From: Knufia peltigerae
Lineage: Eukaryota > Ascomycota > Eurotiomycetes > Chaetothyriales > Trichomeriaceae
NCBI GenBank assembly: GCA_030247855.1
Contig: JAPDRN010000008.1
Location: forward strand, 124,001 to 188,000
Direction: 5' to 3'
DNA length: 64,000 nucleotides
Shown: positions 1 through 11,675 of the stretch, piece by piece
Numbering within the stretch: position 1 is the first letter of the stretch
How the letters are laid out: each line of letters begins with the position of its first letter
Translations under genes and position numbers: made by a program
The notes under the pieces: generated by a model
Database searches by the model: none
What the model was told of the DNA's origin: nothing
Seen by the model: the letters and a program-made list of their open reading frames with translations, nothing else

Positions 1-207
1 GAAGGTGTGTAGGTCTTCGAATGTATCTGTAAGTCGGGTTTCATGGTCAGCACTCAACTCCGTAAGATACCGTCGTATCCTGTGGCTGTAAGTGTGATGA
101 TGGTACTCACTCAGCCGCAGGCCATGGCTCTGATTGACGTAGTCTTTGAAGTCATCCAAGGGTGTCCGCAAGCCTCCCGGAGGGATATACGCAGGAGTAA
201 TCGCCAT
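1..207 (-). CDS. N-terminal fragment of an unidentified protein (runs off left edge)
   Basis: An open frame starts at an ATG at 207 in a good context (AACAATGG) and stays open for 69 codons to the first base of the window, so only the N-terminus is present. It begins MAITPAYIPPGG and carries a short polar, His/Tyr-rich stretch around residues 29-41 (SHGLRLSEYHHH). No signal peptide or membrane segment is visible. I do not recognise the family. The first intron, if any, lies outside the window. It is transcribed away from the aldehyde dehydrogenase, so the 1.3 kb between them would be a divergent promoter region. Confidence 0.6.
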   Translation of the reverse strand, partial: MAITPAYIPPGGLRTPLDDFKDYVNQSHGLRLSEYHHHTYSHRIRRYLTELSADHETRLTDTFEDLHTF

Positions 208-1526
208 TGTTACCACTCAATCTCAGGATTACTATTGTCAGCTCGTAGGGATGATCAAATGAAATGAACAAAAAGACATGAAGTATTCCCCGAATGTCGG
301 CCACATAAGTATTGGTTCGTAAAGCGACAACGCTGGCCTTAGTCCTATTGTGCAACTAGTTCGATCCTTTGTTTTCGTCCAAAGACATCACGAATCGTCC
401 ATTTCCGATATCATGGTCTTCAAATATTTCCCAAACGCATGGAATACTGTTGACATTTGCGGAGAGACTATGGAGAACGAAAACCCCACCGAAGCCGAAG
501 TGACCGAGGAGTTCCACTAGGCTCCCCGAAGGCCAGCGCTCGGACCGACCTTTTTTTTTGTACGAGGATGGGAATCTGGAAACCATGGTTCGAGACTCAA
601 GAATCAAGAGATAACTCCTGAGACTATGTCATCGAATCCAAGCCATGGTCCGATGTGTACCGGAAGTCGTACACTAGCCAGGAGTGCATCCTCCGCTGTG
701 CTTCAGCCTCCGAGGTCGGTATAGCAACTAATCAGCTAGTGAGATTGATCCTCAGCATATCACACGTCATTGAAGCGAGCTGATGAACCAGGCCTAGAAA
801 TGGTTCAGGAAAGATTATATTAAGCTCAACGACCGGGCTCTGGACAAGCAACTTAGTCACCGGGTAAATCAGTGGGGGTGGGGAGCCGGACCCCAGAAGT
901 GAGTGTGACTTCAGTAATTGATTTTATGAATCCCATATCGAAGCCTTCATACGCTGTACCAGTCGAAGCCCGTGCACTGCACGAAGACATCTTAGGTCTT
1001 CAGTGATAAGAAAGAGACGTCGAGAAAGAATAGTAGTCAAAGGAAGACTGGCCCAAAGTATAAGTCCTCCCGGGTACTTGATCCCTCTGCGGCGTCCCAG
1101 CCAGATGACCGATCGTGCGTGAATAGCCCGGGACCTGCTCACGAGATGTGATTCTTCTGTAAACCCGGCGAAAGAGGAACGGGAGGCCTCTTCAAGGCTT
1201 TTTGACGCAAAGCAGTCATCCCCAAGGGATGCCCAGGTACCTCAGTGTCTTGCGTCAGTGACGAAGAAGTGTTTCTGTCCAATGGCCGAAAACAATGCCA
1301 TTGAATTAACACAAATCCAGCTCTCAAGAGTGCTTTTCCCAGAACGATCATCTCCGATTAATCTCCCAACGTTTTCATCGAAGTTCTTTTTTTTAAACCA
1401 GGATTGAGGAGCAGAGGATTTCGGCTCGGATTCGGGCCGGAGAAGATGAGGGGAAAAATGCATGAAACGTGATGCATCATTTCGACATCCATGCACATTA
1501 TCCTCTAAGTCGGATAGTTATTCGCG
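208..1526. other. Intergenic gap, no gene supported
   Basis: Only short overlapping reading frames without family resemblance are seen. It lies between the divergent starts at 207 (minus) and 1527 (plus). There are short homopolymers (T near 550 and 1390) and no clear TATA box. Confidence 0.5.
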
Positions 1527-3005
1527 ATGGCAGGGAAACCGTTACAAGAGTTCAATCTCTTTATCAACGGAAAAGAAGCCAAGGGTCGTGGCCCGAGGGA
1601 AGAGACGTTGAATCCATACACTGGCAAACCATGGGCGACGGTGGCACAAGCATCAGTCGAAGATGTTGACGAGGCGGTCAAAGCTGCTCTTGCAGCGTCT
1701 CTCTCATGGGGGAGAACAACTGGCTACCATCGGTCCAAGTTGATGCTCCGACTCTCAGATCTCATCGAAGAGGAAGCAGAGAACCTGTCGACCATTGAAA
1801 GCTTGGACAATGGCAAAATTCGTCGCGAGACAAAAGCCCAAATGCACTTTGCTGCCAGGTGCTACCGATTTTTTGCTGGTATGGCGGATAAACTGGTTGG
1901 CGAAGTCAAACCCATGGACAACCCCAGCGTCTTCGACTATACTCTACGAGAACCGTATGGGGTTTGTGCCTTGATAACGCCATGGAACAGCCCAGTGGCC
2001 ATCCTCGCCAACAAGCTTGCACCATGTCTTGCCACGGGCAACACAGCAGTCGTCAAACCTAGTGAGTTCACCACGGCGAGCACATGCTATTTCGCAAAGA
2101 TCGTCGAGCGGGCAGGCTTCCCGCCCGGTGTCTTCAACGTGGTATCTGGGAAGAGCGATATAGGCAGAGCCCTTGTGACACACCCTGGCGTCAGCCGTGT
2201 GAGCTTCACGGGGAGCGTTGGCGTCGGTCGAATCATAGCCAGACAAGCCGCTGAAAACATCGTCCCGGCCATCTTGGAGCTCGGGGGGAAGTCTGCTAAC
2301 ATCATTCTCGACGATGCTAACCTCGATCGCGCGATCCCTGGCTGTGTGGCAGGAATCTTTGCGGCGTCCGGACAGACATGTATCGCGGGGTCAAGGTTGT
2401 TGGTCCACCGATCAATCCAGGACAAGGTCATTGAAGGTATTGCGGCCAGCATCAAAAACATCAAGTTCGGGGACCCTCTAGACCTGACCACAGACATGGG
2501 CCCTGTTGCACATCAGGGACAACGTGAATCCATCTTGCGCCACATCGACCAGGCCGAACGGGATGGAGCGAAACTCGTGGCGGGCGGAAGAGCTGCCAGC
2601 GACGAACTGGGCGGGTTGTGTGTTGCACCCACGATTTTCACCAACGTTGACCCGAAAGCTAGCCTCGCTCAGACTGAAGTCTTTGGGCCCGTCCTTGCGG
2701 TAATTCCCTTTGATACTGAGGATGAGGCTGTCCAGATCGCCAACGGCACCATGTTTGGCCTCGCTGCTGGTGTGTGGACAAACAACCTCCGCAGAGCGCA
2801 CACCTTTGCAGCTCGCATCAAGGCTGGCCAAGTTTGGGTGAACACATATCGTTCCGCTGCTGCCATGGCACCCTTTGGTGGCTTAGGTCAGAGTGGAGTG
2901 GGAAAAGAGCGTGGGACAGAAGCACTCTTGGAGTATACACGGGTCAAAAATGTCATGATTGATTTGAGTGACGATGTGCGGGATCCGTTCATGATGAAAG
3001 TTTAG
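1527..3005 (+). CDS. NAD(P)+-dependent aldehyde dehydrogenase
   Basis: Single-exon gene, 492 aa, the usual length of the ALDH superfamily. It oxidises an aldehyde to the carboxylic acid using NAD(P)+. Visible motifs are the oxyanion-hole Asn154 (TPWNSP), the cofactor-binding KPSE at 177-180, the FTGS turn at 227-230, the general-base Glu251 in LELGGK and the nucleophile Cys285 in SGQTC. The C-terminal PFGG motif that packs on the active site is also present. No targeting signal is seen, so it is probably cytosolic. The ATG at 1527 is chosen because the frame starts directly with the N-terminal LFINGK strand. The substrate cannot be read from sequence. Deoxyribose-phosphate aldolase, which makes acetaldehyde, lies 4 kb downstream on the same strand. 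Confidence 0.93.
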   Translation: MAGKPLQEFNLFINGKEAKGRGPREETLNPYTGKPWATVAQASVEDVDEAVKAALAASLSWGRTTGYHRSKLMLRLSDLIEEEAENLSTIESLDNGKIRRETKAQMHFAARCYRFFAGMADKLVGEVKPMDNPSVFDYTLREPYGVCALITPWNSPVAILANKLAPCLATGNTAVVKPSEFTTASTCYFAKIVERAGFPPGVFNVVSGKSDIGRALVTHPGVSRVSFTGSVGVGRIIARQAAENIVPAILELGGKSANIILDDANLDRAIPGCVAGIFAASGQTCIAGSRLLVHRSIQDKVIEGIAASIKNIKFGDPLDLTTDMGPVAHQGQRESILRHIDQAERDGAKLVAGGRAASDELGGLCVAPTIFTNVDPKASLAQTEVFGPVLAVIPFDTEDEAVQIANGTMFGLAAGVWTNNLRRAHTFAARIKAGQVWVNTYRSAAAMAPFGGLGQSGVGKERGTEALLEYTRVKNVMIDLSDDVRDPFMMKV

Positions 3006-4317
3006 ATGCCATGCAATACCTCTGGTGAAGCTGAATTTGTCGCATCAGCACCCATCCTTGTAATGGATTTAGTTGAACTTATCTAAATGGCCCTTTCTTT
3101 ACCTGTGGTGAATCAAGCCCTCAGTTCAGATCAGAAGTCATGTGGTAGACCATCAATTCGAGCATAGCATCGCATGCGGTCTGCAACACCACTAGAACGT
3201 GGTAGAAGTTGCTGCTGCTGCTGCTCAGGTTATTTTCCAGACGTCCAAATCCAATATGACCGATCTAGATTTAGCGTCGACCAGGACATGCTGAAGTAAA
3301 CTGCTCATCCGAGTCGAGTCGAGCTTTCACCATGTGAATACTATTCCTCCAACAGTTAGGTTTTGATTTTTCACAAAGGACAAGGTGTGGCAATCACTAG
3401 GACCCTCCATGTCGATTATGATAAGAGTTCGGCGGCGCCTCGCAAGTCCGATAATTCATTAAACTATGGCGGAAGTTGATATACGGCGAACAGAGTGGAG
3501 AACTCAAGATAGGTATTGTCTACAAAACGATGAGATATCTATTTTCTCTGTCCTCATCATCACGGCAAGCCACCGTGTATCTGACGCGATATACACAGAT
3601 CAGAATCTTCCAATTCCAAGAGAAGAATGCCGCGAGAAAATATCACTAAGGATTTGCAGGTGTCGAGCTTGGGTTGTGCCAAAAAAGCTTGAGGAAAGCC
3701 TTGTTCGAACCTGTCAGCCTATCGCCATAGGAACAAAGTCTTTGAGCTCGACAATTATGAGGTCCGAGCCCTTATTGAAGTTTGACACGGACATCCTTTC
3801 ATGAATGACAGATTTCTCCGCCAACGAATCTTTTAATATGTCTTGTCTCTTACATTATTAACTTCGACTTCCGGGTTTACTATGAGGCTAGACTCTATCT
3901 AGGATTGCTGTCCATGCTTTTGAAGTTTCCCCCTTCTGCATCGAGCCACTGCAGCCTCAGGTTGGCTTTTTGTTGGGCCAAAATAACCAATAAATCTCAG
4001 ATTATGCCTGTTTGTCACAAAACTCAAGCACGGGCGTGCAAACTTCTCCCCCGAACTAAACGGCTGTGTTGTTGTTGGGAGTCTGGGTACAGATAGCATC
4101 ACTGTTTACAAACCAATAGTTCACCAGAGCCCCACGAAAAGATATACCAGGGAGAAGGGATATGACCTTAGAAGTTCATTGGAAGGTAGGTGAGAGAGGT
4201 ATAAACACAGCGCGCCCGTGTCGACACGCCATATGATATTCGTTTTCCACCCTAATTATAAATACTCTGTCATACTCGTGAGGGCTCTCAACAAGGACGT
4301 ACCGTCGTCCAAGTAAG
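3006..4317. other. Intergenic gap with (GCT)5 and no supported gene
   Basis: A short GCT repeat lies at 3211-3225 and a GAGTC repeat near 3313. A 112-codon frame at 3466-3804 has no recognisable domain, no splice context and AT-rich flanks, so it is left out. The right end contains the promoter of the Ntn hydrolase. Confidence 0.45.
4257..4264 (+). promoter_or_regulatory. TATA box of the Ntn hydrolase
   Basis: A perfect TATAAATA lies 53 bp before the ATG at 4318, a plausible spacing for a fungal TATA promoter with a very short leader. Confidence 0.5.
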
Positions 4318-5431
4318 ATGATGTTTTCCAGTCGCTATATTGCGGGGGCTCTTCTACTGTTGAGCAGTGGCGTCAGTGCCTGCTCTCGGGTGACTTACCA
4401 TGCCAACGTCGACGACCGTATCACGGTCGGTCGGTCGATGGATTTTGTGGCCTCGACCAATTCAAGCATCTACATCTTCCCAGCTGGTATTGAGCGCAAT
4501 GGTTCCGTCGAAGCCAATCCCCTGCGGTGGACCTCGAAGTACGGCAGTATGGTGGCAACAATGTACGATAAAGTCACCATCGACGGCATCAACTCCGCAG
4601 GTCTGACCGGTAGCATACTCTACCTCGGACCCAGCGACTACGGGGCGCGCAACACCTCACGCCCGGGTGTAGCCATCGGCGCCTGGCTTCAGTACTACCT
4701 CGACATGTACGACACGGTTGCGGGGGTGGTCGCGGACCTGAACTCGACGAATCTACAAGTCGTAACGGCGACGCTGGTCACCGGGGTCTCATCCGTCGGC
4801 CATATCGCTCTGACGGACAAGTCGGGAGACAACCTCATCATCGAGTATCTGAACGGGCAGCTCACTATACACCACGGCCAACAGTACCAGGTCATGACGA
4901 ATGATCCCACCTATGACGAGCAAATTGCCATCTGGGAATACTGGACACCCATGTCGAACTATTCGCTGCCCGGGACAGGAACTCCTGCAGGTATGTCATG
5001 TGAACCTGTGACTTTGATTTTTTCAAACACCGAACAAGTGTGCTGACAAGACTTTCATGGCTCTAGACCGCTTTGTCCGACTTTCCTACTATAACACGAT
5101 AACGGCCGACTCTCCGGGTTTGATGGCTTCGGTCGCGACCACGGCCGCCATGATTCGAGCAGTCAGCGTCCCCTTCGTCCCCAAAAGTCAGATCAACGCC
5201 GGTCTAGACGTGTGGCCGACTCTCTGGAGAACTTATTACGACCTCCAGGATATGGTCTTCTTCTACGAGAGTTCCGTCGTGCCCATTTCTATCTTCATGT
5301 ATCTAAAAGACTATGATCTGAGCAAAACTGGGACCGTCAAACGTTTGGACCTTGCCGATACAGATTGGAATGAGCTGTACGGTGACATGAAAGGCAATTT
5401 CACCGATGCGAAGATTTTCACGCCTGTTTGA
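4318..5431 (+). CDS. Secreted Ntn hydrolase, choloylglycine hydrolase/penicillin V acylase type
   Basis: Two exons, 4318-4990 and 5067-5431, with a 76-nt intron (GTATGT...CTCTAG) joined in phase, give 345 aa, the usual size for this family. Family members cleave linear amides such as N-acyl amino acids, N-acyl homoserine lactones, penicillin V or bile-acid conjugates. Residues 1-21 form a signal peptide ending VSA, directly before Cys22. Removal of the leader would expose Cys22 as the N-terminal nucleophile. Family residues Arg39 and Asp42 (GRSMDF), Asn92 (GINSAG), Asn195 (TNDPTY) and Arg226 are all present, so the enzyme should be active. The signal peptide indicates export, and N-glycosylation sites are frequent. 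The natural substrate is unknown. An ATG directly follows the first one and is an alternative start. Confidence 0.88.
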
Positions 5432-7150
5432 TCAAATAATATCAGACGACCGGGGTAAACAATGGCTTTGCACATCTTTACAAAACCTCGTTCGGCAGCG
5501 AGTGATCGGGACTCGGCGAGCCAGTGGCAGCAAACTCGCATGCAAGCGTGTGGTGGACCATCGAGAACCAGAAGAGAGTGGTGAGACAGGGTCGATGATG
5601 ACGATTGATTTCGAACGATTCGAGAGTCGGGCATTTTCCATTTTCTACCTTGTGGGGTCTGTTAATCCAGGTGCTATGTGCATATCCAGGCACCCACACA
5701 GTCCTAGCTTCTTAATACTAAGTATTTGTACAGGGTACATTGGAAATAAGACTTCTTTCTTCACTGTTCGTTCGATTTTAATAGTAACTCTCCCTATCTG
5801 GACCGGTAAGATTCCGAGTCGGTAAGAAACAAGGATCATGGTACAGGTAACTTCCCGACAGCGATCACAAAATCGTCGCGATCGATTCGTAGACGGCTCT
5901 GATAATATCGTCAATCGAGTCACCACTATCCAGGAAGACAAGGTGAGAGTGCAATGCCATGAGAAGAGGATACTCAGTCAACAGCAGGGTTGCCAGAAGA
6001 TTTAGACAGAATGAGGTGATGTAAATCAATGATCAGAATGTCAATTGGGAGATAAGATAGACCTACGTTTTAAAATGCACTGGTACAGTAATCTTCCGAG
6101 ACCTGATTTTCGAACTTTCCGCTTCGGCAGTCTCTAACCGCCCCCGACGTTTTCGCAGAAAGAGCTGAATATCGATGAACAGGCATGTTATTCCGCTAGC
6201 GTACTCGCCATAGGGGGCGAGGAGCTGACTTGGCTTTGAAGATTCGACTGCCTGAGGCAATTTCAACGTTGTCAGTTTTGCGCCCGGTCTCCTGGTTGCT
6301 GTCGTCCAGGCGTTGCTGCTTGCGAATCTTGATGTGTGTATGACTACTATCGACCTGGGATGACTTGCGATATATTCGACTCTGGCTCGAGCTCAAAGCA
6401 GACATGGACGATCTGTATCTCACTGCACCCATGTCAGACGTCATAGATCATCCAGAAAAGTGGTGGTGCAAAACTCGACTTACTTTCAACTTGAGCCCGC
6501 GACAGCACAGACACGCATTTCCAGACTTTTTTTGGCAACCGACGCTTCCTGCTGCGCAGTTCACGAAGTCTGCTCTGGGCCAATCCCGGCTCCGTCCAAT
6601 CTGTTTAACAGCAGTAGCGCAAACCGCTTAAGAATCTTCAGATCCTCTGCGAGGCTGCAGTCTCGCTTGCAGGATTTAACCTCATGAAGCACCGGATGTC
6701 ACGGACAGAGATTTTATGAGGGAAAATCTCAGCTTCCCACCCGCCGGATGGATGATGTTGGCGTCGAGCCTGATGCTTTGAATCGAGATCTCCGCCGCCT
6801 CCGGCGGAGCATTGGAGCCACTTCGGAGCGTGGACGGCCTGATTTCTCGAACCGGAAATACGTTCCACCGGAGGATCATCTTGGCCCCTGGGGACCGGAG
6901 AATCTGATCCCGATTTGCTCAACCGCCCACCAGAAGGCGCCCAACTGCTGGGGACGGATTACTTTGTGGCATTTCGGTGTGGTGGCAGTCGGCTTGACTT
7001 CTCAACAGGAAGACTTTCCACATTTTGCGGTTGAATCGCCCGTCATTGTCCATGGAGGGATAGATATAAGAGAGTTCGGTTCGAATCGCCATCGTTGCGA
7101 TATTCTGCAGTCGAACCAGACACCATACCTTTATCACGTTCGCCGTCAAC
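5432..7150. other. Intergenic gap, no gene supported
   Basis: Many short overlapping frames occur on both strands, none with a recognisable motif or a consistent chain of splice sites. A TATA-like TATAAG near 7065 lies 85 bp before the aldolase ATG. Confidence 0.4.
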
Positions 7151-7978
7151 ATGCCTTCCGCAGTCTCCGAACAACCCACGGCGGGCGGCTCGGCGTCAAC
7201 AAACTCGATTACCGTTACACTAGGCCAGCTGGCTAAAATGATCGATCACTCTCTCCTGCACCCCACAATGACTGACGCAGATATCCTGACCGGACTCGAG
7301 ATCGCAAAGAAATACGGAGTGGCTACAGCCTGCGTGAAGCCGTATCTCATTCCAATGGTCGTGAAAGAACTTGAAGGGTCAGGAGTGCTGGTGTGCCCCG
7401 TCATCGGCTTCCCGCACGGGAACAGCACCACAAAAGTGAAGGTGATCGAAGCTGAGCAGGCCGCCGAGGCTGGAGGCAAGGAAATTGATATGGTCATCAA
7501 TATTGGCAAAGCGCTAGGCGGGGATTGGGATTATGTCACTGAAGAGATCCGTCTCATCAACGAGGCAGTCGTCCAACGTGGCGCAATCCTCAAAGTGATT
7601 TTCGAGAACGACTATCTCCAAGAAGAGCACATCATTCGGCTGTGCCAGATTTGCTCCGACCTAGACGTGGCATTCGTCAAAACCTCGACTGGATACGGTT
7701 TTGTCAAGCAGCCCGACGGAAGATACAGCTACAAAGGCGCCACTGTGCCGCACTTGAAGCTTATGAGAAAACACTCGAAGCCCAGCGTCCAAGTGAAAGG
7801 TGCTGGTGGCATTCGGACTCTCGATGATCTCCTTCACGTCATGTCTCTCGGTGTGACGAGAATCGGTGCAACCGCAACCGTGCAAATAATGGAAGATGCA
7901 CGAAAAAGAGGCATTACAGATGAACCGACGACTGTGAGCTTCGTGCCAATTGCAGCCAGACAACCTGGAGGCTATTAG
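7151..7978 (+). CDS. deoC: Deoxyribose-phosphate aldolase (DeoC)
   Basis: Intronless, 275 aa. It cleaves 2-deoxy-D-ribose 5-phosphate into glyceraldehyde 3-phosphate and acetaldehyde through a Schiff base (class I aldolase, TIM barrel). Visible residues are Asp113 in KEIDMV (proton relay), the Schiff-base Lys177 in FVKTSTGY and the second essential Lys216 in VKGAGG. The first 20 residues are polar and poorly conserved, with no leader, so it is cytosolic. Family length is about 220-260 aa in bacteria, and the extra residues here are at the N-terminus. An aldehyde dehydrogenase upstream and a zinc alcohol dehydrogenase downstream could both consume acetaldehyde. That link is inference from position only. 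Confidence 0.95.
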   Translation: MPSAVSEQPTAGGSASTNSITVTLGQLAKMIDHSLLHPTMTDADILTGLEIAKKYGVATACVKPYLIPMVVKELEGSGVLVCPVIGFPHGNSTTKVKVIEAEQAAEAGGKEIDMVINIGKALGGDWDYVTEEIRLINEAVVQRGAILKVIFENDYLQEEHIIRLCQICSDLDVAFVKTSTGYGFVKQPDGRYSYKGATVPHLKLMRKHSKPSVQVKGAGGIRTLDDLLHVMSLGVTRIGATATVQIMEDARKRGITDEPTTVSFVPIAARQPGGY

Positions 7979-8656
7979 CTGAAGTCATGTTGGCGGATTA
8001 CGGTCTTTTAGCTGGGTGTTTGGCGGGCTTAGGGTCTCTCGAGAAATAGAGTAATAGGGGCTACCAAAACTTTGCAAATACGTCGGTTGCTCTGATACGA
8101 ATCGAGGATCTACCCGCTCTCGCGAGAGGAGAGAGTCGGGGGGCGTCACTCCTTTTGGATTAAGTGCAGCCACGAAACGCAGGCCGATGAGTTTCATCGG
8201 GGTACAATATTAAGTAAACCCTGAAGAAATAGCGCCGAGCGGATTGTCTGAATATCATGGTGAATGACGATTGTAAACTTGCGAACATGAGTCGATGAGG
8301 GTCGCGCCCGCCAAAAAGACACAGTGAGTGTTTTTGGGCAAACACCGCGATTCGCGGTCAAGATTTTCGTCGTATGCTTCCGCTACCAGCGACGCAACAC
8401 GGATCAGATCGCACAGGGCCCATTTTCGTCTTGAGTTTTCAATGCCGACCTAGCTTCACAGCTTTATCAACTGAATGCAGGTTATGATTATGTCGCCACC
8501 TCTGTCCGGGCGAGGCCGTGGTAATTACTTTTGAGAATTGTCCATGAAGAAGTCCGACATTTGACCTCCAGTCGGGATACGGAAGTCGTCAGCGGACAGC
8601 TTCCTTGGCGGCCACACGTAAAATGATCAGTCCTGAGATCGTTCTTCTCCCTCCAC
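7979..8656. other. Intergenic gap between deoC and the YdcF-like gene
   Basis: No reading frame or repeat of note. It holds the 3' end of deoC and the promoter of the next gene. Confidence 0.4.
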
Positions 8657-9475
8657 ATGTCATACGAGGTCATGGAAGAACACAATTCAATTGACGATGT
8701 CAATCTCCTCGCTGAGTACCTCGCAAGTCCTCGGGTTTCGGAATTCTCGTCATGCACCGACGTCGATGCCGTGGTGATCTGCGCTTCTGAAGTCCTGGCT
8801 CAAGCAGAGTCAATATTCGAGACTCTTAGCCGGCATCCTAGCATCACGAAGACTCTCGTGCTCTGCGGCGGGAAAGGTCACTCGACAGGCCTCATTTACG
8901 AAGCAGTGGCAAAACACCAACGGTTCCATGCACTCGCAACGGAGATAGAGGGTCTTCCGGAGGCCGCCGTCCTTGAGCAAATCATGTTCCGATACTTCGA
9001 CGTGGCCGCCATCACATCACATGGCTGCAAAATTCTGCTAGAGGACATGTCTACTAATTGCGGTGCAAATGCCGCAAATTCGAGAAGAGTTCTGGAGGCC
9101 GCAGGCGTCTGCAGCCCCCGTCGTATTGTTGTTGTTCAAGACCCCACGATGGCCAAGCGGACGGTCGCCTCATTCCAGAGAGCATACGAGGATGTCCAAG
9201 GTCCCCCGGAATTTTTGAATCACCCTGTCTTCGTACCGAGGATGGATACTCGAACCCCAGAGCAGCCACAATTTTGCATCGCCGGTCTCCCAAGCATGGC
9301 GCTCTGGGCACCAGGCCGATTTCTCGATTTGATAATGGGTGAAATTCCTCGAATACGGGACAATGAGTCTGGATATGGTCCCCGGGGCAGGAATTTTCTC
9401 CCTCATATCGACGTGCCGGCTGAGGTGGAAGAGGCTTGGGGTAGGCTCAGCAATGTATTAGAATTTCGGCGTTAA
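8657..9475 (+). CDS. YdcF/DUF218-like protein
   Basis: Intronless, 272 aa. The fold family (DUF218; SanA/ElyC/YdcF) is defined by an N-terminal strand ending in a Gly/Ser loop and a later Asn-rich loop. Here these are VVICAS, LCGGKGHST at about residues 70-78 and STNCGANAANSRR at about 133-145, followed by VVVVQDPTMAKRT at about 158-170. Bacterial YdcF binds S-adenosylmethionine, but the reaction is not established and I assign none. No signal peptide or membrane helix is present, unlike bacterial SanA, so the fungal protein is probably soluble. The frame begins close to the expected domain start, so the gene appears complete. Confidence 0.82.
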   Translation: MSYEVMEEHNSIDDVNLLAEYLASPRVSEFSSCTDVDAVVICASEVLAQAESIFETLSRHPSITKTLVLCGGKGHSTGLIYEAVAKHQRFHALATEIEGLPEAAVLEQIMFRYFDVAAITSHGCKILLEDMSTNCGANAANSRRVLEAAGVCSPRRIVVVQDPTMAKRTVASFQRAYEDVQGPPEFLNHPVFVPRMDTRTPEQPQFCIAGLPSMALWAPGRFLDLIMGEIPRIRDNESGYGPRGRNFLPHIDVPAEVEEAWGRLSNVLEFRR

Positions 9476-11675
9476 CATGACAAAGCTTCGCAGCAGGGTC
9501 CAAGGCGGCCTGGACAATCTGCGACATGTGTCTAGGCAGACCTTCTATCTGGCCTTTTCTTCGACATGGTCTGTTACCAATCCGTTGATTCCAGCAGGAG
9601 CTATGGATGGCACATTTGCGCACAAGGATCGTGCAACGCTAGCGAAAAGATGATAAGTAGAGTCTGATAGCTAGTTGCTTCAAGCTCGGACTTTCTTGTA
9701 AATACCTCATTGTTCTGGACTAAATGCATATAATTGATCTACTTCCATTCGCTTGATGCCTCTCGGTAATTTGGGAATCATCGAGAGTTTCCTGCGGGAG
9801 GGCTGGCCGCTCATACTTCCATATTACTTGTCAATCCGTCTCTCAGAGGGTCTTCGGAGGTTTCCAACAATGCGGCGAATTGGAATAACCCAGTCCCTCG
9901 AGTGATGAGAGAAATTAGTAAGATCTTGATCCGGTTGATATGGTTGGTACGGTCGATGACACATTCGCAGCTGCAGTGTCCAGGGTTCCAAAAGAATTGA
10001 CGCGCCCGGCCATACAAGACGCTTTCTGAGAGTCGGATCCCGCGAGGACAAACAAGATGCCTGGCCCTGTAATGATCACCAGGATACCTGTCCTCTGCTG
10101 AATCTATTGTAGCGCCAATCCAAGGACCGCACATCCAGGTGGCTTAGGATGTTCCTGCTGTCCCGAGCCTAGTTCTCCACGCTGCAAGATGTCATTCCCA
10201 TCATTTTCGATCCTCAACAAGCGCCAGTATTGTCGACCTTGCCGTCGGAATCGGCCGAGGAACCAATCTCCATGCTCACGAGTCTTTTAATAACGTCAAT
10301 GTTGGCCCGCACATCTAGTCTGTTCGCTCCAGCCATGAGCATATCTTTTGCTTTTTACTAGGTCCATATACCTCCATTTGCCTTCATCCACATCGAGTCT
10401 CCTACCACTGCATGCATCAGGGTGATTGTTTTACTATTGCATGGCCAAGACCAACTCTTGTGCTGATATTGACGAAGTGGGCACCTAAAAATTCCTCTTA
10501 ACATATCCGGCGATGATCTCGTCACGAGAAATAACCCCGGTCTCAGAGATGACCTCGACGGGTACATTTGGCGGAGATACTGCAACGACCGCATTGATTT
10601 GACATCTTCATAAACACAGGCCTAAAAATTGGTCTCTCAGACGGGCCACGCAAAGTGCCATGTTAACCTCGTCCACTCGCTGCTCAAAAATTCAAATTGC
10701 CTCTTAAGCCTTTACGGGGGTGGGAGAATCTCCACTGTGAAGTCCTGGGACAAAAATTGGTTGTACTATCGTCTCTCCGCTCAGTAGGAAGCGACGAGCG
10801 AGTTATGTACCGATCAGGAGAAACACAAACCGATTTGAATTTGTGCGTGGGCTGAGCTTTCGAGAGCTTATAGCCTGTACAGTCTGATACAGGCTGCTTC
10901 TTCTGGGATGTCAATTTGTGCTATGAGGCTCTGGCCCTGGGATCAATAGCCGTGTACATCGTGCCTGAGTCGAAGTATCTCGCCCATCAAAAAGTTGAAG
11001 AATGCTGGACATTCCAAATTCTGATTCATTCTTGGGAGCTGGGACAATGCTACAAACTCACCGTGATTGACTTTGGAAGGCACTGTATTTGATCCGGTAA
11101 AGCGACGGGGGCCGAAGACATGGTGAAAAGATAAGCCCAACAGGGGGCCATTCGCTGTCGTAACAGAATCGAAGATTAACCTATCGGATCCATTCTAGCT
11201 GACGCATTGCAAAGGCTTGAGAAGTAGTCCGCCATTCGTCATAGCATTGCTCGAGGAATAAGAAGAGTACATGGAGACAGTGGCGGGATCGTTATTCGGT
11301 TGACCGTTGACGGACCTATTTACTGAAAAGCTCCTGCGCTTCCGGTGGCAGCATCCCCGTCGGACCAGACACGTGTCCGCCGGAGACTAACGATGAGTTT
11401 GATGCCACCGCCTGCCACGCCCTGGAGTAAGGCTGTGATGCTAGAAGTTGAGGTTTTATGTTACCATCGGAGTCTTTATGGTCGGGGAAGACTGGAGATA
11501 TAAACATGCCCCAGATTCTTCTCCAGACAATCTCCCGCAGCCTCCAAGAACTGGCAAATGGTATCCCTCCTCTTCCAGACCAAAATCACTCAGCAATAAA
11601 GCCATTCGAGGTGGGCTGAGTAGAGCGTTCGAGAATCCAACAATAGCAGTCAGTCGCCTGACAATATCTGCCACC
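9476..11675. other. Long gap with decayed coding-like stretches
   Basis: No intact gene. On the minus strand between about 10640 and 9890 several open stretches in shifting frames, without starts and broken by stops, read like protein (for example INAVVAVSPPNVPVEVIS near 10600-10540). They look like a relic, of a family I cannot name. A TATAAA at 11499-11504 lies about 170 bp before the sugar porter ATG. Confidence 0.4.

Noticed and set aside
3466..3804. 112-codon plus-strand frame
   Set aside because: No recognisable domain, weak start context and AT-rich surroundings.
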